From Peptococcaceae bacterium (GTDB lineage: Bacteria > Bacillota > Desulfotomaculia > Desulfotomaculales > JACDOK01), in the NCBI GenBank assembly GCA_017656185.1, contig JACDOK010000015.1, forward strand, positions 1 through 51,249: a stretch of DNA of 51,249 nt, written 5' to 3'. Both the position numbers and the translations under genes were made by a program. The notes beneath the pieces are model-generated. The model had not been told where the DNA came from, did not search any database, and was given only the letters and a program-made list of their open reading frames with translations. Of the stretch, positions 26,746 to 34,942 are shown in pieces (the stretch's first letter is position 1; each line of letters begins with the position of its first letter).

Positions 26746-26790
26746 GAGATAGTGTTGCTGAGATGAGGCTGGGCTGTTTAGATTGACAGG

Positions 26791-26830
26791 CCGGCACTCA
26801 TTTGAGTGCCGGTTTTAAATTTTTAAATTT
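26791..26830 (+). terminator. Leader terminator/attenuator before the TrpXYZ-type operon
   Basis: CCGGCACTC (26791-26799), loop ATTT-type, GAGTGCCGG (26804-26812), then TTTTAAATTTTTAAA. It is located between the strong promoter and the first gene, so transcription must be conditionally read through. Confidence 0.75.
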
Positions 26831-26942
26831 TATTTTTAAGAAGGGAGGAGATGAGCCGAGTTAGTGACGAGAGGTTAGCGAAAAGGACTTTTAACGGCAA
26901 GGACGTTAAACCACAAACTTGTCATTTACAGGAGGTACCGCT

Positions 26943-27941
26943 ATGCTTAGAAAACTATTTGTGTTGGTAGTGTGTTTGGGATTGATCCTTTTCGCCGCCG
27001 GATGCGGGCAGGATGAAACCGCATCAGACGAGCAGAAAGATATTCCCGTAGTAGGTATTATCCAGCTTGTATCCCACCCGGCTTTAAACCTTGACTACCA
27101 GGGTTTTGTGGACCAGATGAAAGAAGAAGGCTTTATTGACGGTAAAACCGTTAAGTTGGATTTCCAAAACGCGCAGGGTGACCTTAATATGACCAAAACA
27201 ATTGCCGATAAGTTTGTCGCCGATAAGGTAGATGCCATCCTGGCCATTACCACACCCAGTTCGCAGGCCGCCGCCCAGGCCACCAAGGGTACGGATATTC
27301 CGGTAGTCTTCATTGCCGTTTCCGACCCGGTAAGTGCAGGCCTGATTGAAGCCGTCGGGGAACCGACCGGCACCAATATCACCGGTGTAGCCAGTAACGA
27401 TCCGGTAGAGCAGCAAATGGACCTGATCGAGGAAATGGTACCGGGTATGAAACGCCTCGGCGTGATGTATAATCCCGGCGAGGCTAATTCGGTTAGAAAT
27501 GTAAATCTCATCAAAGACTACGTCGCCGGCAAAGGCTGGGAAGTTGTAGACGGTACGGTCAGCAGCAGCAGCGAAGTCCAGATGGCGGCACAGTCGCTGG
27601 TAGACCGCGTAGATGCTGTTTTCATGCCGCAGGATAATACGGTGATGTCAGCCGTGCAGTCAGTAATTCAGGTATGCCGGGATAATAAGATCCCGTTCTT
27701 TACCGGTGATACCGAGTCAGTAAAAGCCGGTGCTGTCGCGACCATCGGTAACGATGAGTACGACTGCGGTCGCCAGGGTGCCGAGTTAATGGCGCGTATC
27801 TTGCGCGGTGAGGATGCTGGCAGTATTCCGCCCGAGGAAATTCGCAAGCGCACCCTGTTGATCAACAAGAAGGCGGCTGACGCCATCGGTCTTGAAATCC
27901 CGCAATCCGTACTCGACCGTGCCGACGAGATTATTGAATAA
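26943..27941 (+). CDS. TrpX-type ABC substrate-binding lipoprotein
   Basis: 332 residues. Signal peptide with lipobox FAAGCGQ. The mature protein (VVGIIQLVSHPALNLDYQGF, QNAQGD, AITTPSSQAA, VFIAVSDPVSAGL) is typical of the ABC_sub_bind family, which includes predicted tryptophan/tyrosine importers TrpX. The ATG at 26943 follows AGGAGGT; an upstream in-frame start at 26919 is not needed. First gene of a three-gene operon behind an attenuator. Ligand inferred from the family only. Confidence 0.87.
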   Translation: MLRKLFVLVVCLGLILFAAGCGQDETASDEQKDIPVVGIIQLVSHPALNLDYQGFVDQMKEEGFIDGKTVKLDFQNAQGDLNMTKTIADKFVADKVDAILAITTPSSQAAAQATKGTDIPVVFIAVSDPVSAGLIEAVGEPTGTNITGVASNDPVEQQMDLIEEMVPGMKRLGVMYNPGEANSVRNVNLIKDYVAGKGWEVVDGTVSSSSEVQMAAQSLVDRVDAVFMPQDNTVMSAVQSVIQVCRDNKIPFFTGDTESVKAGAVATIGNDEYDCGRQGAELMARILRGEDAGSIPPEEIRKRTLLINKKAADAIGLEIPQSVLDRADEIIE

Positions 27942-27987
27942 AAAGGTCGAAAATATTGAAAGTGTGAGTGCTGGCGGAAAGTAGTGA

Positions 27988-28980
27988 GTGACCTTGGAAA
28001 ACGTTCTAATTAACGCTCTGGAACAAGGATTTATCTACGCCTTTATGGCGATGGGAGTGCTTTTGACCTTCATAATGCTCGGGTTTCCCGACCTCACGGT
28101 CGAGGGCACCTTCCCCTTTGGGGCCGCCGTGACTGCCACGGCGGTCGTGTCCGGTATCAGCCCCATTTACGCCGTGATACTGGGTAGTTTGGCGGGCGGC
28201 ATAGCAGGAGCGGCCACCGGCCTGATGCACACCAAGTTAAAAATCAACAATATCCTGGCCGGTATTCTGACGACCAGCGCTCTTTACACCGTTATGCTGC
28301 GGCTGATGGGACGGCCCAATACCCCCCTTCTGGCTTATGATAATGTTTACGGGCAGGTGCTGGGGTGGATCGGCATCTCCCAGGACCAGTTGACGGCAGT
28401 CCAAAACCACATTGCCATCATCCTGACTTTATCAGCCGTTGTCTTGGTCACCCGGCTTCTAATGGGATGGCTCCTTGCCACCGACCTGGGGTTGGCCATT
28501 AGAGCCACCGGAAACAACGAGCGCATGATCCGCAATCTGGGCGTTAATACAGACAACACCAAGTTGATAGCCCTCGTCATATCCAATTGTTTGGTAGCGC
28601 TTTCAGGAGCCCTGGCCTGCCAGGTACAGGGTTTTGCAGATGTAGGAATGGGCATCGGGGTCCTGGTAGCTGCCGTGGCCTCGGTAATTATTGGTGAAAG
28701 CCTTTTTGGCAAGCGCAGCGTCGGGTGGTTACTTACCGGGGTCATTTTGGGTTCCATTTTTTACCGCGGCGTTCTGGCCCTGGCCCTGCGCCTGGGTCTT
28801 CCGGCGCACGATTTTAAGCTCATTACCGCTGTGCTGGTACTGGGCGCCCTAAGCATTCCTTTGTTAAAACGCAAGAAGCGTAAAAACGGAGTACTTAATG
28901 GCGGTACAGTCCCGCGCTGGCACCGGACCGTACTCAACCTTTTGGATAACAAAGCCGATGGACGGGATGTGGCAAGATGA
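27988..28980 (+). CDS. TrpY-type ABC transporter permease
   Basis: 330 residues, eight to ten membrane helices, of the branched-chain-amino-acid-type permease family (ALEQGFIYAFMAMGVLLTF at the start; ATGNNERMIRNLGVN in the cytoplasmic loop). It forms the membrane channel for the lipoprotein at 26943. The GTG start has a weak ribosome binding site. Its end overlaps the ATPase gene by 4 bases (ATGA), so the two are coupled. Confidence 0.87.
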   Translation: MTLENVLINALEQGFIYAFMAMGVLLTFIMLGFPDLTVEGTFPFGAAVTATAVVSGISPIYAVILGSLAGGIAGAATGLMHTKLKINNILAGILTTSALYTVMLRLMGRPNTPLLAYDNVYGQVLGWIGISQDQLTAVQNHIAIILTLSAVVLVTRLLMGWLLATDLGLAIRATGNNERMIRNLGVNTDNTKLIALVISNCLVALSGALACQVQGFADVGMGIGVLVAAVASVIIGESLFGKRSVGWLLTGVILGSIFYRGVLALALRLGLPAHDFKLITAVLVLGALSIPLLKRKKRKNGVLNGGTVPRWHRTVLNLLDNKADGRDVAR

Positions 28981-29780
28981 TTAGGCTGAAAGGAGTAACC
29001 AAATATTTTTTCCCCGGCACGGCCAATCAGGTTAAAGCCTTGGATAACATCAACCTGCATATCCGTCCGGGCGATTTTGTCACCGTTATCGGCAGTAACG
29101 GCGCGGGCAAGTCTACCCTGCTGAACACCGTTGCCGGTGTCATAGAAGTTGACGAAGGGCGGATAGAACTTAATGGTAAGGACGTAACCGATCAACCGGA
29201 ATACCGCCGGGCGGGTTCTATTGGGTATATCGACCAGAACCCCCTGGCCAGCACGGCGGCCGATATGACCGTAGAAGAAAACCTTGCGATGGCCTTTATG
29301 CGCGGTAAACGCCGCGGGTTATCACGGGCTGTTACCAGGTCCCGTGTAACAGCCTTCAAGAATACCTTGACACAAATCGGCATGGGTTTGGAGAACCGCC
29401 TGAAGGTTCCGGTAGGCACTCTTTCCGGGGGCCAGCGGCAGGCCCTGGCTCTCGCTATGGCCACCGTTGTGCAGCCTAAATTGTTACTCCTGGACGAACA
29501 TACCGCCGCCCTCGACCCGAAAGCGGCCCGTTTGATAATGGATATTACAGACCGGTTGATAAGAACCAATAATCTAACAACCCTGATGGTGACCCACAAT
29601 ATGGAGCAAGCCCTGCGGTACGGCAACAGGCTTGTGATGATGCACCGCGGGAAAATTATATTAGATATTGGGCCGAAGGAAAAACAGTGTCTCTCCGTAC
29701 CGGACCTGGTCAAGAAATTCACGCAAAGTAGTGGGGATGTATTTGACGACGACCGGGTACTCCTGGCCCAGGCCGAATAA
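28977..29780 (+). CDS. TrpZ-type ABC transporter ATP-binding protein
   Basis: 267 residues. Walker A GSNGAGKST, signature LSGGQRQALALAMA, Walker B LLLLDEHTAALDP and VTHNMEQA switch motif. It powers the importer encoded by the two preceding genes. It is the last gene of the operon and is followed by a perfect terminator. Confidence 0.9.
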   Translation: MIRLKGVTKYFFPGTANQVKALDNINLHIRPGDFVTVIGSNGAGKSTLLNTVAGVIEVDEGRIELNGKDVTDQPEYRRAGSIGYIDQNPLASTAADMTVEENLAMAFMRGKRRGLSRAVTRSRVTAFKNTLTQIGMGLENRLKVPVGTLSGGQRQALALAMATVVQPKLLLLDEHTAALDPKAARLIMDITDRLIRTNNLTTLMVTHNMEQALRYGNRLVMMHRGKIILDIGPKEKQCLSVPDLVKKFTQSSGDVFDDDRVLLAQAE

Positions 29781-29818
29781 GCATTAGGCAGTAGAAACCG
29801 AAAAGTGGGAGTACTTAT

Positions 29819-29850
29819 AAGGCCGATCTCATATGAGATCGGCCTTTTTG
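29819..29850 (+). terminator. Terminator of the TrpXYZ-type operon
   Basis: A perfect palindrome AAGGCCGATCTC/GAGATCGGCCTT (29819-29846) runs into TTTTTGTTTT, 38 bases after the ATPase stop. The A-rich left arm could also make it bidirectional. Confidence 0.85.
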
Positions 29851-29957
29851 TTTTCCCCTGAAAAGTTAGAATCGGGGTACCAGTTAATGTCACACTTCGA
29901 CATTATATTCCATATGATGCAGTAAACAACAAAACTACCATCAAGGAGGTTTTTAGT

Positions 29958-30140
29958 ATGGACAAAATAGAAAAAAAGGAAGTTGGGACCCAGAGCCTTT
30001 TCCCCCCCAACCCCGTTGCATTCTGGCTGGGGTTACTGATCTTCCTGGTCGGTCTAGTCATTATTGCAGTGGTACCAGTGCCCTTTAAATGGCTCGGTGC
30101 AGTTATTGCCATCCTGGGCATCCTAGTCGTGTTATTCTAG
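29958..30140 (+). CDS. Small membrane protein with two hydrophobic segments
   Basis: 60 residues. A charged N-terminus (DKIEKKEVGTQ) leads into two hydrophobic helices (about 22-39 and 44-60); the C-terminus ends in the membrane. AAGGAGG is well placed upstream. An inverted repeat AATGTC-7-GACATT (29886-29904) lies before the gene and could be an operator. It has its own terminator at 30157 and is thus a monocistronic unit just before the coiled-coil/protease operon. Family not recognised. Confidence 0.75.
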   Translation: MDKIEKKEVGTQSLFPPNPVAFWLGLLIFLVGLVIIAVVPVPFKWLGAVIAILGILVVLF

Positions 30141-30156
30141 AAACCCCGCCGGTAGA

Positions 30157-30182
30157 GGGCTACACTGCGGTGTAGCCCTTCT
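30157..30182 (+). terminator. Terminator with GGCTACAC stem (copy 1)
   Basis: GGGCTACAC (30157-30165), loop TGCG, GTGTAGCCC (30170-30178), then TTCTACTCT. The same 8-base arms recur at 31801-31821. Confidence 0.65.
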
Positions 30183-30230
30183 ACTCTCACTCTTTTAAGA
30201 TTGTAACAATAACATAAGGATGTGGTGAAT

Positions 30231-30665
30231 ATGAAACTGAGTTCCAGCTGGGAACTTTATGAAGTTATAAATCAGTTAACCGAACGAGTCGACAGCCTCA
30301 TACAGGATAAGGAAGAGCTCAGTGCCCAAATTGCCAAAATATCATCAGAAATTGATACCATTTCGGCAAAACTCAAAGAGCCGGTCAACCAACCGCTATC
30401 CCTTGGGGAAACAGTTAACCTTGAATCCTTAGGGGATAGCATCCGCAAAATCCTGTGCGGAGCAGTAACAGCAGGCAAAATCATTGAAATGATAGCCAAT
30501 ACTTTCCTCGCCATAGCCGATATGATTTTCAATACTTTGCACGAGCAGAGAAGTGCAGGTGGGAACGGAAACCAAATGCAAACGATTAATAATGTTATCG
30601 GGCAAATTTCTGAAGTGATCCAGGACTTGGCCCGGTCCAGGATCACGGCCCGGCAAACAGGATAA
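30231..30665 (+). CDS. Coiled-coil protein with hydrophobic helix, coupled to the subtilase
   Basis: 144 residues. Residues about 5-50 form a heptad-like coiled coil (VINQLTERVDSLIQDKEEL, then IAKISSEIDTISAKL). A glycine/proline-containing link follows, then a hydrophobic helix (about 82-108, TAGKIIEMIANTFLAIADMIF) and a C-terminal helix. The ATG at 30231 follows AAGGA; GTG codons at 30222 and 30225 are alternatives. The stop is four bases before the protease start. The protein at 32224-32745 has the same layout. I do not recognise the family; scaffold, substrate or inhibitor of the protease are all possible. Confidence 0.72.
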   Translation: MKLSSSWELYEVINQLTERVDSLIQDKEELSAQIAKISSEIDTISAKLKEPVNQPLSLGETVNLESLGDSIRKILCGAVTAGKIIEMIANTFLAIADMIFNTLHEQRSAGGNGNQMQTINNVIGQISEVIQDLARSRITARQTG

Positions 30666-30669
30666 CAAG

Positions 30670-31770
30670 ATGCCCGGGAAACCGCAAAAGATTGTCCTCT
30701 TCCGGCACCTACCCACTCGCGCTCGTAAACGTATTGCCAATATCTATCGCATGCTTTTGACAAGACACGGGGCCAGCAATATTCGCCCCCTGCCTCTGAT
30801 AAACGGAGTGGCATGCACCTTTGAGAACCCCGAACTGGCCCAACAGTTAGCAGCATCCAAAAGCGTTATCGCCATCGAAGACAACGGTGAGGTCCGTTTA
30901 CCACTGCCATGGCAAAGCAGGTTTTTCGGCAGCACAACGGTACCTGAAGACTACCAGCTAATACCGTGGGGCATCGACCGCATCGGGGCCAACCGGGTCT
31001 GGAGGGTAACTCGGGGACGTTCCGTAAGGATAGCCATACTCGACACCGGGATTAACTTGGATCACCCTGAACTGGCCCCTAACATTAAAGGGGGATATAA
31101 CGTTTTAACACCTTCTGCCGCTCCGGAAGACGATCACGGTCACGGGTCCCACATTGCCGGCATCATTGCCGCGGCCGATAATGGATGGGGTATTATCGGC
31201 GGATCACCTGAGGCCAGCATTTATGCCGTAAAAATTTTAAACAGGTTTGGCAAGGGGACCATCGTGGATGTCATCTCGGGACTGCAGTGGTGTCTGGATA
31301 ATAAGATATACCTGGTAAACCTCAGCCTGGGAACCAACCAGCCCAGTAAGGCTCTGCACCAGGCCGTCAAAGCCGCTACCAGGATGGGAATGATCATCGT
31401 TACCGGCGCCGGAAATGACGGGAGCAGTCAATCCGTTGATTACCCCGGGGCCTATCCTGAAACGATAACGGTTGGTGCAGTGGACTATAACAATAAGTTG
31501 GCCTACTTCAGCAGTAAAGAGGCGGAAGTTAATTTTATAGCTCCAGGAGTCGATATCCTTTCAACGTCGTCAGTCGGGCAATACGCGCGTTTCAGCGGAA
31601 CATCTATGGCTGCGGCCCACGTTACGGCGGCCTTTGCATTACTGCTGGGGACATACGGAAAGAGCCATAGGCTGGTGAACCTGTTACGGGAAACGGCGGA
31701 AAAATTACCGGACCTCGCACCTGAAGAACAAGGCGTCGGGCTAATCCGGGTTGACCGTGCCCTAAGTTGA
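30670..31770 (+). CDS. S8 subtilisin-like serine protease without signal peptide
   Basis: 366 residues. Catalytic triad Asp125 (AILDTG), His158 (GHGSHIAG) and Ser312 (SGTSMAAAH), with oxyanion Asn249 (GAGND). The first ~80 residues look like an I9-type propeptide (GVACTFENPELAQQLAAS, then VIAIEDNGEV). There is no signal peptide, so it is an intracellular-type subtilase or is exported by another route. It is translationally coupled to the coiled-coil protein four bases upstream and followed by a terminator. Such a pairing is not one I know from intracellular subtilisins. Confidence 0.88.
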   Translation: MPGKPQKIVLFRHLPTRARKRIANIYRMLLTRHGASNIRPLPLINGVACTFENPELAQQLAASKSVIAIEDNGEVRLPLPWQSRFFGSTTVPEDYQLIPWGIDRIGANRVWRVTRGRSVRIAILDTGINLDHPELAPNIKGGYNVLTPSAAPEDDHGHGSHIAGIIAAADNGWGIIGGSPEASIYAVKILNRFGKGTIVDVISGLQWCLDNKIYLVNLSLGTNQPSKALHQAVKAATRMGMIIVTGAGNDGSSQSVDYPGAYPETITVGAVDYNNKLAYFSSKEAEVNFIAPGVDILSTSSVGQYARFSGTSMAAAHVTAAFALLLGTYGKSHRLVNLLRETAEKLPDLAPEEQGVGLIRVDRALS

Positions 31771-31800
31771 TCCGGCCTTGATCATTTGTCCATAAATTTT

Positions 31801-31828
31801 AGGCTACACGCTGTGTAGCCTAATTTTG
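31801..31828 (+). terminator. Terminator with GGCTACAC stem (copy 2)
   Basis: AGGCTACAC (31801-31809), 3-base loop, GTGTAGCCT (31813-31821), then AATTTTG. It lies between the convergent protease (plus) and the small gene at 31835 (minus), so it may serve both. Confidence 0.65.
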
Positions 31829-31834
31829 TATAAG

Positions 31835-32086
31835 CTATTCTTTGACCTGCCTCGTTTTAGCCTCTACCAGCTCCCTTACCGCATTAAGAAGCTGGTCGAG
31901 AGATGATGCACTTTGCTGATCACCCAGTTGTTGTTTCGCTTGATCCACTGTGGACGACAACATTTCCAACAGGGATTGCGGATCCGTCTTAGAAGCGAAC
32001 TCTTTCAAAGCATCAACATCCACGTTTTGCAGCATACTCCGCAAAGGTTCCGGCAAAGACGAGAGATCCAGGTTTGGTTTATCCAC
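31835..32086 (-). CDS. Small helical acidic protein facing the subtilase
   Basis: 83 residues from a GTG with AAGGGGG eight bases upstream; longer frames reach ATG 32134 or 32188 but lack a ribosome binding site. Predicted helical throughout (LPEPLRSMLQ, DALKEFASK, QSLLEMLSSTVDQAKQQL, LDQLLNAVRELVEAKTRQ). The last helix resembles the C-terminal helices of the coiled-coil proteins at 30231 and 32224. Soluble, no known domain. Divergent from 32224-32745, so the two probably share a control region. Confidence 0.6.
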   Translation of the reverse strand: MDKPNLDLSSLPEPLRSMLQNVDVDALKEFASKTDPQSLLEMLSSTVDQAKQQLGDQQSASSLDQLLNAVRELVEAKTRQVKE

Positions 32087-32223
32087 CGGTATTTCCCCCT
32101 TTGGCTTTTTGTTAACTAATCTATGTGGAAGCATATTATTTTGAAACACTGTCACGTATAACTTAAGCACATTCTTACTGCCAGCCAACTATATTAATAG
32201 AAAAACAAAGGAGGGAATAGGCT

Positions 32224-32745
32224 TTGAGAAGGTTTACCACCATTGAACAGCTGTGCCATAAAATTGATGAGCTGGAACAGGAAAACCAAGCGCTGAACCA
32301 GGAAATTAACCAGTTGACCGATACGATAGAAGCACTATCTCAAATGATCCAAGAACAGCCCAAAAAGGATTGGACGGAAACATTAAACAAAATTGCCAAT
32401 GGGGCCAAGATAACGGGTGAGGTAATTACTTTGCTGGCTTCAACCTTTTTGACCATTATGGATTCTCTCAGCAAAACACATTCAAATCAGCCCACCGTCC
32501 CTGCCGGTTTTGCTCAGGGAACTAATCTCAACAGCACCAAAATAGCTGAGCTGTTGCAGAGTTTAGCATCCCTCATCCCTCAACCCGAACAGAGCCCGGA
32601 AAAAGCAACCGATATTACGGCAAAGAAAAACCAAGAAGAGTACGGCGGAGAACACCAAGAACCTGAGGAAGCAGACATGGACAACGAAAAAAAGCCTGAT
32701 ACCGGTGGTGCGGAGAATAAAGACGGACAGGATCCCGAGGAGTGA
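32224..32745 (+). CDS. Second coiled-coil/hydrophobic-helix protein with acidic tail
   Basis: 173 residues from a TTG with AGGAGG nine bases upstream. Coiled coil at about 5-45 (LCHKIDELEQENQALNQEI), hydrophobic helix at about 62-84 (ITGEVITLLASTFLTIMDSL), helix at about 100-118, then a long disordered tail rich in Glu, Asp, Lys and Gln (AKKNQEEYGGEH, then MDNEKKPDTGG). Layout matches 30231-30665 (LASTFLTIMDSL versus IANTFLAIADMI), suggesting duplicated members of one family bracketing the protease. Confidence 0.7.
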   Translation: MRRFTTIEQLCHKIDELEQENQALNQEINQLTDTIEALSQMIQEQPKKDWTETLNKIANGAKITGEVITLLASTFLTIMDSLSKTHSNQPTVPAGFAQGTNLNSTKIAELLQSLASLIPQPEQSPEKATDITAKKNQEEYGGEHQEPEEADMDNEKKPDTGGAENKDGQDPEE

Positions 32746-32756
32746 TGAAAAGCACA

Positions 32757-32815
32757 GCACAACCATAGTTTCAGGCTTCTTATGCCAGAAGCCCGCTAAT
32801 GGTTGTGGGTCCCCC
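32757..32815 (+). terminator. Long two-tier hairpin after the coiled-coil gene
   Basis: Outer arms CACAACCAT and ATGGTTGTG enclose an inner stem GGCTTCT/AGAAGCC. It is followed by GGGTCCCCCTTTATACTT, so termination is possible though the T-run is poor. A small structured RNA is an alternative. Confidence 0.45.
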
Positions 32816-32822
32816 TTTATAC

Positions 32823-33308
32823 TTAGAAGTAAATAATTTCTGCATGGGCTTTGCCCTCGTTTACGTACAGCAACCCGTAAGAAAATTTGGGACTGAGCCG
32901 GCGGTCGGTTGGCGAGCCGGGGTTTACCAGGAGTACACTCCCATGCCGTTCCACCAAGGGTTGGTGGCTGTGCCCGAAAACGATGCAATCAGCAGCCGGA
33001 AAAGCTGTCAATGCCCGGCTTTTGGTGGTGCCGTGCGTCCCGTCGCCGTGGATGAGTCCGATTTGACATTTATTTACCGTCAGCAGGCGCACAGTACCCA
33101 GTTGCTTCCTTAAATCGGGCGGGTCCATATTCCCTGCCACGGCCACAACTGGTGCTATGGCGCCCAACGTTTGGAGCACCGTACCATCGACCAGGTCACC
33201 GGCGTGTAAGATTAAGTCTACCCCTTGCAATCCTTGCAGCAGTACACCGGGTAATTCTTTAGCCCGCCGGGGAATATGGGTATCAGATACCAGTCCAATT
33301 ACGTGCAT
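32823..33308 (-). CDS. YfcE/MJ0936-type metallophosphoesterase
   Basis: 161 residues. It carries the calcineurin-like metal motifs GLVSDTHIP (Asp, His), HAGDLVDG, AGNMDPPD (Asn), HGDGTHG and FGHSHQP. The family are cytoplasmic phosphodiesterases of unclear substrate. ATG 33308 has AGGAGGG directly upstream; the frame could extend to 33344 without support. It converges with the coiled-coil gene. Confidence 0.88.
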   Translation of the reverse strand: MHVIGLVSDTHIPRRAKELPGVLLQGLQGVDLILHAGDLVDGTVLQTLGAIAPVVAVAGNMDPPDLRKQLGTVRLLTVNKCQIGLIHGDGTHGTTKSRALTAFPAADCIVFGHSHQPLVERHGSVLLVNPGSPTDRRLSPKFSYGLLYVNEGKAHAEIIYF

Positions 33309-33352
33309 AGGCCCTCCTACCGCAGTTAGATACCATAGCGCCACGTCATATC

Positions 33353-33386
33353 AACAGGGCCGGTACTCTCCGCTACCGGCCCTGTT
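33353..33386 (-). terminator. Strong hairpin after the Asp23 gene
   Basis: AACAGGGCCGGTA (33353-33365) and TACCGGCCCTGTT (33374-33386), 13 paired bases, 33 bases beyond the Asp23 stop. No T-run on the minus side, so an intrinsic terminator is likely but not certain. Confidence 0.45.
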
Positions 33387-33418
33387 CGGTTAACTACACG
33401 TTTTTAAGGGTAACCGTT

Positions 33419-33826
33419 TTAGGAAGCAGAGACTTCTTCCTCATTTTCCTCCGGGACTTCATCCTTAGAGAATACAACCCCCTGAACGTGTACATTAACT
33501 TCAACTACGGCCAAACCGGTCATATCTTCAATGGCCTTTTTAACAGCCTGCTGGACCTGAGCCGCTACATCAGCAATACGTACGCCATAATAGGTGATAA
33601 CATATAGATCTACCGCCGCTTCTTTTTCGCCAACCTCTACTTTAACGCCCTTAGACAAGTTCTTTCTTCCCAGCATTTGGGCAATCCCGCCTCCGATACC
33701 GCCGCTCATACCGGCAATACCCGGAATTTCGGTAGCGGCCATACCGGCGATGATGGAAACCACCTCGTTGGCGATACGGACTGTCCCCAACTTGCCCTGC
33801 ATTTCAGAAGCATTAATATCTTCCAC
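33419..33826 (-). CDS. Asp23/Gls24 family envelope stress protein
   Basis: 135 residues: GTVRIANEVVSIIAGMAATEIPGIAGMSG, then VEVGEKEAAVDLYVITYYGVRI and VNVHVQGV, the complete Asp23/YloU-type domain with an acidic tail. These proteins sit at the cell envelope or in the cytoplasm and are linked to alkaline and cell-wall stress. The GTG start has AGGAGGTG six bases upstream. Alone in its transcription unit. Confidence 0.9.
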   Translation of the reverse strand: MEDINASEMQGKLGTVRIANEVVSIIAGMAATEIPGIAGMSGGIGGGIAQMLGRKNLSKGVKVEVGEKEAAVDLYVITYYGVRIADVAAQVQQAVKKAIEDMTGLAVVEVNVHVQGVVFSKDEVPEENEEEVSAS

Positions 33827-33960
33827 TTCTTACACCTCCTGTTTTTGGCAAATTATACCATCAGTATTAGGTTATGGCAATACCCTATCCTTTCTTTTTC
33901 ATATTTTAACCAGATTGTTTTGTTGGCTATTTACAAAATCAAACAATTATATATTCCATC

Positions 33961-34010
33961 GGGTCTCTATTGGATCTCTACCGGATCTCTACTGTATATT
34001 CTATCGTACT
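33961..34010. repeat. Family B array adjoining a family A copy
   Basis: GGTCTCTATTGGATCTCTACC and GGATCTCTACTG (33961-33993) run into GTATATTCTATCGTACT (33994-34010), an inverted family A unit, immediately beyond the permease stop. The two families touch here. Confidence 0.55.
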
Positions 34011-34942
34011 CACCTTTCCTCGCGATCATAGGGCAATCCCAGCGCCTGCGGCGCGCCAATGCGCCGCACTTTATTATTTCGTGTGACTATAATTAGAACT
34101 ACTATAGTTAAGATATACGGCAGCATCTTGAGAAAGTACGGCGAAACAGTTACTTCGAGAGCCTGCAGGCGGAAACCCAAAGCATGTACCCCGCCGAAAA
34201 TGTATGATCCTATCAGGGCGTTAAGAGGATTCCAGGTGGCGAAGATCACCAGGGCCACGGCAATCCATCCCCGGCCAGCCACCATATTCTCCATCCAGGT
34301 AGGGACGTAAGCCAAAGACAGGTAAGCCCCGCCGATACCGGCCAGCATCCCGCCCGCGATGACATAAATGTACCGGGTCAGGAAAACATTGACCCCGAGC
34401 GAATCGGCTGCCGCCGGGTTTTCTCCTACCGCCCTCAGGTTCAGACCTGCCCTGGTATGAAACAATAGAAACCAAAGCGCCGGAGCCAGCACATAACTTG
34501 CGAGTACCAGCATATCGTGCTGAAACAGTACCGGCCCCACAAACGGCAGATCTGATAACACGGGTAAATGTACATCTTTAAAGGGGTTGGGTAAGGGTGT
34601 TCCGATCATGGATTTACCCAAATAGCCACTGAACCCGGTACCGAACAAGGTTAAAGCCAGACCGCTTACTACTTGATTAGCCTTAAGACTGACTGTTAAA
34701 AAGGCATGGATCAGGGCCATGGCACCACCGGCCAGTGTGGCTGCCAAGAGACCCAGCCAGGGATTGGCAGTACCAACTCCTACCATAAATCCCGTAACGG
34801 CCCCTACCAGCATCATACCCTCAACACCGAGATTGAGAACTCCTACCCGTTCACACAGAACTTCGCCCAGCGCGGCATACAGGATGGGGGTGCCGGCTGT
34901 GACGGCTGTCGCCAGTATCATTGTCAGAACATCCATACTCAT
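34010..34942 (-). CDS. Nucleoside-type ABC transporter permease 2 (YufQ/NupQ-like)
   Basis: 310 residues, eight to ten membrane helices (ALGEVLCERVGVLNLGVEGMMLVGA near the start, ALGENPAAADSLG-type loop as AVGENPAAADSLGVN). It belongs to the RbsC/BMP-importer permease family. It pairs with the permease at 34939-36042, overlapping its stop by 4 bases. Last gene of the operon. Confidence 0.9.
   Translation of the reverse strand: MSMDVLTMILATAVTAGTPILYAALGEVLCERVGVLNLGVEGMMLVGAVTGFMVGVGTANPWLGLLAATLAGGAMALIHAFLTVSLKANQVVSGLALTLFGTGFSGYLGKSMIGTPLPNPFKDVHLPVLSDLPFVGPVLFQHDMLVLASYVLAPALWFLLFHTRAGLNLRAVGENPAAADSLGVNVFLTRYIYVIAGGMLAGIGGAYLSLAYVPTWMENMVAGRGWIAVALVIFATWNPLNALIGSYIFGGVHALGFRLQALEVTVSPYFLKMLPYILTIVVLIIVTRNNKVRRIGAPQALGLPYDREER

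Noticed and set aside
26655-26790. T-box or SAM-type riboswitch in the TrpXYZ leader
   Set aside because: No T-box core sequence and no S-box consensus could be found; only the terminator is convincing.
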